Source: Microcosmobacter mediterraneus (GTDB lineage Bacteria > Bacteroidota > Bacteroidia > Flavobacteriales > Flavobacteriaceae). From it: a DNA stretch of 64,000 nt. The notes beneath the pieces are model-generated. The model did no database searches. It saw only the letters and a program-made list of their open reading frames with translations, and had not been told where the DNA came from. Positions 57,415 to 64,000 of this stretch are shown here, piece by piece (within the stretch, counting starts at the first letter, position 1; every line of letters starts with the position of its first letter). Location of the stretch: positions 677,940 through 741,939 of the forward strand of contig NZ_JAVRIA010000001.1 of NCBI RefSeq assembly GCF_031846265.1, read 5' to 3'. Made by a program: the position numbers and the translations under genes.

Positions 57415-58590
57415 TTATTTACTTTTTTTCCAGGTTTTATAAGCTTTAGATTTTACTAGTGCCTCTAAAATGTTTTCACCATTTTCATCTTTTTCCTCAA
57501 TGTATTCAATAAGATCTGATTTCTCATAATCTTGCGCTAGCTCGTCCAATAATTCAATAGCATCATCAAACTGCTCACTATGAGTTAGTAATGTAAGCTT
57601 GGCAGAATAAGCCTCAAAAAACGCATAATTTTCAATGATAAACTCATAGTTTTCCATTGCCTTTTCCGTATTATCCATCGTATAATACAAATGCGCTTTC
57701 ATGAGTCGTAAGAAATCATCCTTAGTTTCTTCCTCTAACTGATCTATATAACCCATTGCTTTTTCGTACTTCTCTAAAGCTGTGTAGTAATCAATGTATA
57801 GGATATTTAGTGTAGAGTCATAAGGAAATGTTTCCATAAGATCTTCAATACTTGCATTATAAGCATCCATATCAAATGACATTGCATATTGTGATTTTAA
57901 CAATAAAAAGAATTTATCGTCTTTAAGATCACCTTTTACTTTAAGTAAAGATTTATAAGCTTTTTCAAAACTACCTTTCTTTGCTAATTTAATAGCATCT
58001 TGAAGAAATCCATAATCTTTCCTAGAGCTATCCATACCAAATACCTCTGCAAGTTTATTTTTTGGTAATGCAAGTATTCCTAATCTGCCAACAGTTGCAG
58101 AAAAATGCTCACCTGTGAGATAGATATAAACATCACTAAACATAAATTTTCCATCAACTAGACATAGTTTATAATCATGGTAATTAATACCTTCAGATTC
58201 CGAATAAAAACGAAATAAAGCATAATACGTTTGTTCTAATTTCTCGTAACGTAAACCAATAAAATCATAATATGCATCTGCATTATATTCAGCAATTAAC
58301 TTATTAGGAAAGCCAGATAATCCTTTAGTTACACCTTCTAAAAACCCTTTGTAGTATGGAGTAACTTCTTCAAGCTTCATTTCCTTTCTAATTTGCTCTT
58401 TAAAACTATCAGTATGCCATTGTTTTAAAAACTGCTGAGGCTCATCATTCTGAATACTTTCTTCTAATGTTGTTCCTAAAGCATAAGCTAATTCTTCGTT
58501 ATTTGCATTTTCTGAAACATATTGTGTTTTAGACTGAGCATTAGATAACGTTATTACGAAAATGAAAAAGAATGATATGAATTTGATCAT
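57415..58590 (-). CDS. Secreted TPR-like protein
   Basis: 391 residues with a signal peptide (MIKFISFFFIFVITLSNAQ). The N-terminal half is a domain ending in VYIYLTGEHFSATVGRLGIL, without a name to me. Residues about 205-370 are TPR-like helix pairs (YKSLLKVKGDLKDDKFFLLLKSQYAM, YYTALEKYEKAMGYIDQLEEE, AKLTLLTHSEQFDDAIELLDELAQDY). It lies 10 bp before the sirtuin gene's end, so it probably belongs to that transcript. Confidence 0.65.
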   Translation of the reverse strand: MIKFISFFFIFVITLSNAQSKTQYVSENANNEELAYALGTTLEESIQNDEPQQFLKQWHTDSFKEQIRKEMKLEEVTPYYKGFLEGVTKGLSGFPNKLIAEYNADAYYDFIGLRYEKLEQTYYALFRFYSESEGINYHDYKLCLVDGKFMFSDVYIYLTGEHFSATVGRLGILALPKNKLAEVFGMDSSRKDYGFLQDAIKLAKKGSFEKAYKSLLKVKGDLKDDKFFLLLKSQYAMSFDMDAYNASIEDLMETFPYDSTLNILYIDYYTALEKYEKAMGYIDQLEEETKDDFLRLMKAHLYYTMDNTEKAMENYEFIIENYAFFEAYSAKLTLLTHSEQFDDAIELLDELAQDYEKSDLIEYIEEKDENGENILEALVKSKAYKTWKKSK

Positions 58591-58600
58591 ATTATTGAAA

Positions 58601-59275
58601 TTAGTTTAGTAAATTAATAAAAGTTTGAATGCCTTGTGTAGCAGACTCTGCAATAGTAACAATTTTTGAGTTCCTAACCAATGCTGGATTAGGATCTATA
58701 TAATAAATAGCTGTATGTTCTCTAACATAATGCATTAAACTGGCTGCAGGATAAACTTGCATTGAGGTACCAATGATAAGTAAAATATCTGCAGTTTCAC
58801 AAATGTTAATAGCTTTTGGTATTAATGGTACATCCTCTCCAAACCATACAATATGTGGTCTTATCTGATATCCTTCTTTGCATAAATCTCCTAATTGAAT
58901 ATCCGATTTACACGTAAACACATCTGAAGAATCGTAGGTGCTTCTTGCTTTTAATAATTCACCATGCAAATGTATAACGTTAGTACTTCCTGCACGTTCG
59001 TGCAAATCATCTACATTTTGAGTTACTATACTTACTTTATAATCATGTTCCAAATTGGCAAGTGTTAAATGTGCTGCATTAGGCTTTACGGTGAACAATT
59101 GTTGACGTCTTTGATTGTAAAAGTCAAGAACTAATTTAGGATTGTTTTTAAATCCATCTGGTGATGCTACTTCCATAACATCATGACCTTCCCATAAACC
59201 ATCGGCATCTCTAAAGGTTTTAATTCCGCTTTCTGCACTTATTCCTGCTCCAGATAAAACGACAAGATGTTTCAT
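58601..59275 (-). CDS. cobB: Sirtuin NAD-dependent deacylase, zinc-poor
   Basis: 224 residues. The NAD motif GAGISAESGIKTFRDADGLWE, the catalytic TQNVDDLHERAGS with His in HLHGE, and RPHIVWFGED are intact. The substrate Tyr/Arg pair in FYNQRRQQ is as in SIRT5-type class III enzymes that remove succinyl or malonyl groups. In the zinc region only two Cys remain (VFTCKSD, GDLCKEG); the first CxxC is replaced by the STYD sequence, so structural zinc is probably lost. Removal of acyl groups from lysine in the cytoplasm. Confidence 0.9.
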   Translation of the reverse strand: MKHLVVLSGAGISAESGIKTFRDADGLWEGHDVMEVASPDGFKNNPKLVLDFYNQRRQQLFTVKPNAAHLTLANLEHDYKVSIVTQNVDDLHERAGSTNVIHLHGELLKARSTYDSSDVFTCKSDIQLGDLCKEGYQIRPHIVWFGEDVPLIPKAINICETADILLIIGTSMQVYPAASLMHYVREHTAIYYIDPNPALVRNSKIVTIAESATQGIQTFINLLN

Positions 59276-59322
59276 GGTCTAAATATATAAAAAAGAGTAG
59301 AGTAGTAGACCTCCTAAAAATA

Positions 59323-59382
59323 CTAAAGTGCGCTGAGGGTACAACACACTTTAGAAAGGGGCTTAACAATTACTGGTTAAGC
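59323..59382. promoter_or_regulatory. Two hairpins between cobB and the PorE-like gene
   Basis: CTAAAGTG (59323-59330) with CACTTTAG (59347-59354), and GCTTAAC (59361-59367) with GTTAAGC (59376-59382). The region lies after the stop of the PorE-like gene and before cobB on the minus strand; the hairpins may be an RNA end or leader. No U tract is plain. Confidence 0.35.
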
Positions 59383-59405
59383 TCAATTGTATATTTGGGT
59401 TCGTT

Positions 59406-61328
59406 TTAATCATTTAAAATATAGAAATATGATCTTCTATTTAACTGATGTTCTTCTTTAGAACATCTAACACCATTAGAACATTTGTTCAGTAATTGTG
59501 TTTCACCATAACCTATTGCGCTTTCTATACGTTTAGCATCTATACCACGAGAAATGATATAATCTCTTGTAGATTTTGCACGTCTGTCTGATAATTTCAT
59601 GTTGTATCGATCTCCACCACGACTATCTGTATGCGATTCAATTTTAATAACCATATCTGGATTATTACGCATTACATCTACAATATTTTCTAATTCGTAT
59701 TGCGCATCTGTTCGTATATTCCATTTATCAAAATCAAAGAATATAGGATTTATAACAATTTGGTTATCATTAATAAGTGGCTCTAGCGTAAGATCTGCAG
59801 TGATTACTTTTTCGTTTTCATCATCAGTTCTAACAATTTTCTGATCGTCTTTATAATCATCTTTAGTACCAACAACAGTAACTGTTGTATTACATTCAAC
59901 ATCGTTAAATTGATATGAACCATCAATACCTGTTGTAACTGTATTGATTACTTTTCCAGTTTCGTCTATTAAACGTACTTCTACATTAGATAAGACATCG
60001 TTAGTTTTAGAGTCTCTTGCAACACCTGTAATAGTCTGTACACATTTATAAGCATTAAAACCGTAAATATCATCGTTTCCTTTTCCGTTTGGACGGTTAG
60101 AAGAGAAATATCCGTATTTATGCTCATCTGCACTATCTATAAAAAAGGCAAAATCATCATATCCACTATTGTAAGGCGCTCCTAAGTTTTCTGGCTCAGA
60201 TGCTTCACCTTTAAGGTTATTAGACTTATAAATATCCAACAAGCCTAGGTTTAAATAACCGTCTGAAGAAAAATAAAGCGTATTGTCTTTTGAAACAAAA
60301 GGAAACATTTCTCGACCTTCAGTATTTACACCTTCACCTAAGTTTCTTGGTTCGCTATACTTACCATCTTCCATGATATCTACAACATATATATCGGTTT
60401 GCCCAAGACCACCTTCGCGATCTGAAACAAAATATAGCTTTGTATTATCTGGGCTCAAGGTTGGATGACCAGTAGAGTAGATATCATCATTAAACGGTAA
60501 TTCTTCTATATCTTCCCAGCTGCCTTCTTCATCTAAAGTAGCTTTGTATAACTTAAGGTGTGTAGTTCCTTTCTTGTCATAATCCAATCGGTTTCTACCG
60601 TCTACATTATCTCTTGTAAAGTAGATTGTTTTACCATCGTTAGAGATAGCTATAGAAGCCTCATGGTATTTAGAATTGATTCTAGATGAGTTTATCTGGC
60701 TCGCAGTTCCAAATTTTAATTGACCATTGTCTTCCTTTTCTACTGTAACTTGATACAAATCTAAGAATGGTTCATCATTCCAAGAATAAGCCTTTTCATC
60801 ATCACCACCTTTAGCAGAAGCAAAGTACATAACACCTTCGTGTACGTAAGATCCAAAGTCTGAATTTTCAGAATTTATCGGTAAATTTTCAACATTTACA
60901 ATTAAGTCTGAATCTATTTCTGATAATTTACTAAATACATCCACATTATCTGGATTATATTTAATTCTACTATCACCAGCTTGTATCTCTTTAAACGTAT
61001 TAAACCATTGATTAGCTTTTTCATACTCACCAATTGATCGTAATGATTGAATATATTTATAAATAACCTCGGCATTTACTTTGCTATATTTGTTTACAGC
61101 TTTTCCATACCATAAGGCTGCTTTTTCAGAATTAGAATTGTTATAATAACAATCACCTAATCTTGTTAAAACATGCTCACTGCTATCGCCTTTTTGCACA
61201 GCTTCTTCATAAAGCTCTGTAGCTTTAATGTAGCCATAATTGCTAAAAAACTTATCAGCTAACTTTTTTTGCGCTATTAGAGCTGTACTGCTAAGTGCAA
61301 AACATAGTATTAATAATTTTGTTTTCAT
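59406..61328 (-). CDS. PorE-like OmpA-family protein (TPR, beta-propeller, CRD, OmpA)
   Basis: 640 residues, signal peptide MKTKLLILCFALSSTALIAQ. Order: TPR-like helices (about 25-130), a PD40/WD40-type propeller (about 150-430; STGHPTLSPDNTKLYFVSDREGG, MFPFVSKDNTLYFSSDG, YGYFSSNRPNGKGNDDIYGF), a carboxypeptidase-regulatory domain (about 435-515) and a C-terminal OmpA peptidoglycan-binding domain (NPIFFDFDKWNIRTDAQYELENIVDVM, KLSDRRAKSTRDYIISRGI). This is the architecture of PorE, a T9SS envelope anchor. Here it is paired with a PorP/SprF protein and an adhesin, so it likely holds that complex to the wall. Confidence 0.85.
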   Translation of the reverse strand: MKTKLLILCFALSSTALIAQKKLADKFFSNYGYIKATELYEEAVQKGDSSEHVLTRLGDCYYNNSNSEKAALWYGKAVNKYSKVNAEVIYKYIQSLRSIGEYEKANQWFNTFKEIQAGDSRIKYNPDNVDVFSKLSEIDSDLIVNVENLPINSENSDFGSYVHEGVMYFASAKGGDDEKAYSWNDEPFLDLYQVTVEKEDNGQLKFGTASQINSSRINSKYHEASIAISNDGKTIYFTRDNVDGRNRLDYDKKGTTHLKLYKATLDEEGSWEDIEELPFNDDIYSTGHPTLSPDNTKLYFVSDREGGLGQTDIYVVDIMEDGKYSEPRNLGEGVNTEGREMFPFVSKDNTLYFSSDGYLNLGLLDIYKSNNLKGEASEPENLGAPYNSGYDDFAFFIDSADEHKYGYFSSNRPNGKGNDDIYGFNAYKCVQTITGVARDSKTNDVLSNVEVRLIDETGKVINTVTTGIDGSYQFNDVECNTTVTVVGTKDDYKDDQKIVRTDDENEKVITADLTLEPLINDNQIVINPIFFDFDKWNIRTDAQYELENIVDVMRNNPDMVIKIESHTDSRGGDRYNMKLSDRRAKSTRDYIISRGIDAKRIESAIGYGETQLLNKCSNGVRCSKEEHQLNRRSYFYILND

Positions 61329-61340
61329 AGTAACAGTCTT

Positions 61341-62258
61341 TTAGAAGTATCTTGGGGATTTAATTCGTTTGCTCTTAAATATTTCGAACATCACAAGGAT
61401 TTCATGCGTTCCACTTGTATATGGTCTTAAATCTGAAATAGGATATTCGTAAGCATAACCAATTCTCAATTGTTTTGATATTTGGAAATCTGCTAAACCA
61501 CCTATCGCTGCAGCTTGTTCGTTAATTCTATAACCAGCTCCTAACCAAAATTTCTCCATAAATAAGAAATTAGCAGTAAGATCAAAAGATAAAGGTGCTC
61601 CATTAGTTGCTTTAACTAAGAATGCTGGCTTAAATTTAGTGTTTGCACTAATATCAAATACATAACCACCAGTGAAGTAATAACTTACACGCTCTAAAGC
61701 AGCAAAGCCATCATCTCTATTTAGGTTAGTGGTTAAGATTCTTGGCGCTGAAAGGCCTAAATACCAACGGTTAGAGTGCCAATAAGCACCTGCACCTACA
61801 TTAAAATTCCAACGATCTTGAATTCCAAAAATAGTAGGATCAAAAGATTGATCGTTCTGGAATTCAGAATCTAAACCATAATGTGTAAAACCAGCTTTAA
61901 CTCCAAAAGCTAATTTGGTATTTACACCAGTTTGAATAGTGTATGAAAAATCACCATAGATATATGAAAAATTTTCATAACCAAGCTCATCATTAATAAA
62001 TGATAAACCTAATCCCACTTTTTCGTTTCGCATTGGTGCATGAACAGAAAGTGTTTGCGTAACAGGACCTCCTTCGAGACCAACCCATTGACTTCTGTGC
62101 AGACCAACCACACTTAACGTTTCTCTACTTCCTGCGTAAGCCGGATTAATAGAGATGGTGTTATACATGTACTGAGTAAATTGAGGCAACTGTTGTGCCA
62201 TGCTACTCAAGCAACTGAATAGTATAATAGCCGTTATATAATACTTAATTAACTTCAT
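61341..62258 (-). CDS. PorP/SprF-family T9SS outer-membrane protein
   Basis: 305 residues, signal peptide MKLIKYYITAIILFSCLSSMAQ. PorP/SprF family: QLPQFTQYMYNTISINPAYAGSRE, VGLHRSQWVGLEGGPVTQTLSVHAPM, then alternating barrel strands to RIGYAYEYPISDLRPYTSGTHEILVMFEIF. SprF in F. johnsoniae works with the gliding adhesin SprB. Placed 12 bp before the PorE-like gene and 10 bp after a type B adhesin, as a dedicated partner. Confidence 0.9.
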   Translation of the reverse strand: MKLIKYYITAIILFSCLSSMAQQLPQFTQYMYNTISINPAYAGSRETLSVVGLHRSQWVGLEGGPVTQTLSVHAPMRNEKVGLGLSFINDELGYENFSYIYGDFSYTIQTGVNTKLAFGVKAGFTHYGLDSEFQNDQSFDPTIFGIQDRWNFNVGAGAYWHSNRWYLGLSAPRILTTNLNRDDGFAALERVSYYFTGGYVFDISANTKFKPAFLVKATNGAPLSFDLTANFLFMEKFWLGAGYRINEQAAAIGGLADFQISKQLRIGYAYEYPISDLRPYTSGTHEILVMFEIFKSKRIKSPRYF

Positions 62259-62268
62259 AGGTTAAGTT

Positions 62269-64000
62269 TTAATTTGTAGCCACGTAGATTGGTCCAGCAA
62301 ATGGTTGCAATCCACTATTTCTTAAGTTAATAACATAATAATACGTTCCTGTAGGAACTTTTCCTGCGCTTCCTACAGAAGCTTTTATTGTTGTTCCATC
62401 CCAATCGTTTTGATAGTTGTTGTTTTGGTAAACAACAGCTCCCCAACGATTAAAGATTTGTAATTCTATTGTAAATCCGCAAGTATCAATTCCACCAACA
62501 GTAAAGAAATCATTAATATTATCACTGTTTGGTGTTACTGCTTTAGAAATCATAACATCACTCTGTCCACATGGCAATACTGCACAATCATCATCGATTG
62601 TAATAGTTGCTTGCACTTGTGATGGACAATCTGTGTTAGAATCTGTATACATAACTATATAGTCTCCAACAGTTAGTCCTAGAGGATTTAAGAAGTTTCC
62701 ATTTAATGTTGCATTTCCTGAAACAACTTCCCATGTTCCGTTTTCATCTGTATTACCTGAGATTAAGTTGAATAAATCATAGTCAAAATCTTCTTCGTTA
62801 CATAAATCATCAGTCATTGCTGTTAATGTATTTGCCACATTAACATCTACATTCTGTGTAAATACAGCTGAATTTCCACAATCATCAGCTACAGTCCATT
62901 CTCTAACTATAGTGTAATTTAAATTGACATCTGAGTTTTCAGTAGTCTCATTATATGTTACCGAAATATTATCTGAACAGTTATCTTCAAATACTAATTC
63001 TGGTACGTTAGGAATATTGCCACAATCTGCAGTAATATCGTTTAATTCGCCAACTAATGCAGGTGCAGTTGTATCCTGTACTGTTAATATTTGAATATGA
63101 ATTGTTTCATTTCCACATACATCTGAAGCAGTCCAAGTTCTAGTAATAATTGCTTCACCATCACAACTTCCAGCTTCTTGAGCTTCATTAAACGTTAAAG
63201 TAGCTTCAGAACAATTATCTGTAGCTGTAAGTATTACTTCTTCAGGAATAGCATCACATTCTACTGATGCGTCACCTGGTAAGTCCTCATTAAATACAGG
63301 ACCTGTTGTATCTTGAACCGTTAAGGTCTGAGTATGAATTGTTGCATTACCACATGTATCAGTAGCTGTCCATATTCTTGTTATAATAATTTCACCTTGG
63401 CAATCACCATCTTCTTCTAGTTCTTCAAACTCTAAAGTTGTATCTCCACAAGCATCAGTAGCTGTTAGTATAGCAGCTGAAGGAAGTTCATCACATTCTA
63501 CTGTGACATCAGTAGGTAACTCTTCGTTAAATATTGGTCCTGTTGTATCTTGAGCTGTGATTGTTTGAGTATAAACCGTTTCATTTCCACAAGCATCAGT
63601 AGCAATCCATTCCCTGGTGATAATAGTTTCTCCAATACATGCACCAACTTCATCCTCTTCAATAAATACAACTGTGGCCTCACTACAAGCATCTGTTGCT
63701 GTTAGTATAGCTGCTGAAGGAACTGCATCACACTCTACAGTGATATTAACAGGAAGATCTTCATTAAACGTTGGAGGTGTCGTATCCTGAACAGTTAATG
63801 TTTGAGTATGAATTGTTTCATTTCCACAGTCGTCTGCAGCCGTCCAGATTCTTGTTATAATAATTTCACCATCACATGTACCATCAGCTTCAGTCTCTGA
63901 GAACGTAACTGTTGCTATACCACAATTATCTGTTGCAGTTAATGTAACTTCAGTTGGTACTGAATCACATTCTACAGGTTCATCAGCTGGTAAGGTCTCG
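62269..64000 (-). CDS. 3' end of a large repetitive adhesin with T9SS type B sorting domain (partial)
   Basis: The frame is open from the stop at 62269 to the right edge, with no in-frame stop over 577 codons, so the gene runs off the window. Repeats of 79 residues (237 bp) carry blocks like VPTEVTLTATDNC, GEIIITRIWTAADDCGNET, LTVQDTTPPTFNEDLP, akin to HYR/immunoglobulin-like domains of SprB-type adhesins. The last about 95 residues are the gliding-motility-associated type B sorting domain (AVTPNSDNINDFFTVGGI, LQIFNRWGAVVYQNNNYQNDWDG, PTGTYYYVINL). Sent out by T9SS. Its partners are the SprF-like and PorE-like genes downstream. Confidence 0.88.
   Translation of the reverse strand, partial: ETLPADEPVECDSVPTEVTLTATDNCGIATVTFSETEADGTCDGEIIITRIWTAADDCGNETIHTQTLTVQDTTPPTFNEDLPVNITVECDAVPSAAILTATDACSEATVVFIEEDEVGACIGETIITREWIATDACGNETVYTQTITAQDTTGPIFNEELPTDVTVECDELPSAAILTATDACGDTTLEFEELEEDGDCQGEIIITRIWTATDTCGNATIHTQTLTVQDTTGPVFNEDLPGDASVECDAIPEEVILTATDNCSEATLTFNEAQEAGSCDGEAIITRTWTASDVCGNETIHIQILTVQDTTAPALVGELNDITADCGNIPNVPELVFEDNCSDNISVTYNETTENSDVNLNYTIVREWTVADDCGNSAVFTQNVDVNVANTLTAMTDDLCNEEDFDYDLFNLISGNTDENGTWEVVSGNATLNGNFLNPLGLTVGDYIVMYTDSNTDCPSQVQATITIDDDCAVLPCGQSDVMISKAVTPNSDNINDFFTVGGIDTCGFTIELQIFNRWGAVVYQNNNYQNDWDGTTIKASVGSAGKVPTGTYYYVINLRNSGLQPFAGPIYVATN
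63071..64000 (-). repeat. 237-bp tandem coding repeats of the adhesin
   Basis: Matching landmarks start at 63071, 63308, 63545 and 63782, an exact 237-bp period. Units are in frame (79 residues) and similar but not identical. The last visible unit continues past 64000; the array length is unknown. Confidence 0.9.

Noticed and set aside
62269..62838. A separate 189-residue gene for the type B sorting domain
   Set aside because: The frame has no stop from 62269 to 64000; the apparent start is an internal Val codon (GTG) of a longer adhesin.
63071..64000. CRISPR-like periodic repeats
   Set aside because: The repeats are 237 bp, imperfect, in frame and part of a protein with sorting domain; no spacers or cas genes.
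1..64000. Mobile element, prophage or defence island
   Set aside because: No transposase, integrase, phage or restriction gene was seen; genes are mostly core or envelope functions.

Overview
The window looks like a chromosomal segment of a marine-type member of the Flavobacteriaceae (Bacteroidota). The DNA is AT-rich. Promoters fit the Bacteroidota consensus (TTTG, 19-20 bp, TAnnTTTG). There are type IX secretion (T9SS) proteins and type A and B sorting domains, a PorP/SprF-like and PorE-like pair, many SpII lipoproteins, ECF sigma/anti-sigma cassettes, and the usual order ftsK-lolA-lptF/G family-ribB. Closeness to genera such as Winogradskyella or Psychroserpens is a guess from overall character. 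I see no insertion sequence, prophage, CRISPR array, integrase or rRNA. Most of the window is core genome with small lineage-specific cassettes.

Layout. 1-4.7 kb: 3' end of a probable bshB1, tRNA-His with a nearby copy of its own 3' end, two tandem M28 peptidase lipoproteins, a DUF3108 protein, tRNA-Ser. 4.7-14.2 kb: nitroreductase, a KdnA-like sugar aminotransferase, ribB with a degenerate ribA half, LptF/G-family permease, LolA family, FtsK, diacylglycerol kinase family, Tpx. 14.4-24.1 kb: Amt, pheT, a TlpA-like lipoprotein, a Cys-repeat lipoprotein, then an ECF sigma / anti-sigma-like / DUF4097-like / GIN-domain operon. 24.3-33.6 kb: lon, LysM protein, porQ, cmk, KbpA-like protein, rpsA, a T9SS cargo protein. 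33.7-38.6 kb: pyrR-pyrB, STAS-like protein, rnz, pdxH, CAP-domain lipoprotein. 38.7-45 kb: thioesterase, DUF3307-SatD pair, rmuC, a btuFCD-like operon. 45-47.2 kb: cobalamin riboswitch and BtuB-like receptor. 47.3-55.8 kb: S41 peptidase, second ECF sigma/anti-sigma/DUF4252 operon, purB, haem-binding protein, glycosyltransferase. 55.9-59.3 kb: membrane protein/XRE pair, TPR-like protein, sirtuin. 59.4-64 kb: PorE-like OmpA protein, PorP/SprF and the 3' end of a large repetitive adhesin that runs off the window.

Working together. The B12 genes form one uptake system: a riboswitch-controlled outer-membrane receptor beside a divergent binding protein, permease and ATPase. The adhesin, SprF-like and PorE-like genes form a surface-adhesin cassette of T9SS type. 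Two separate sigma/anti-sigma operons each carry their own envelope-protein outputs.

The most unusual structure is the promoter of the satD-DUF3307 pair. Three 18-bp palindromes (ATTCC-N8-GGAAT) lie at an exact 28-bp period. The middle one fills the gap between the -33 and -7 elements and the proximal one covers the predicted start of transcription. SatD ends in a helix-turn-helix, so an autoregulated DNA-binding/membrane module is a strong inference. A second, smaller self-regulated candidate is the membrane protein/XRE pair at 56.7-57.4 kb, with a palindrome at the predicted +1.
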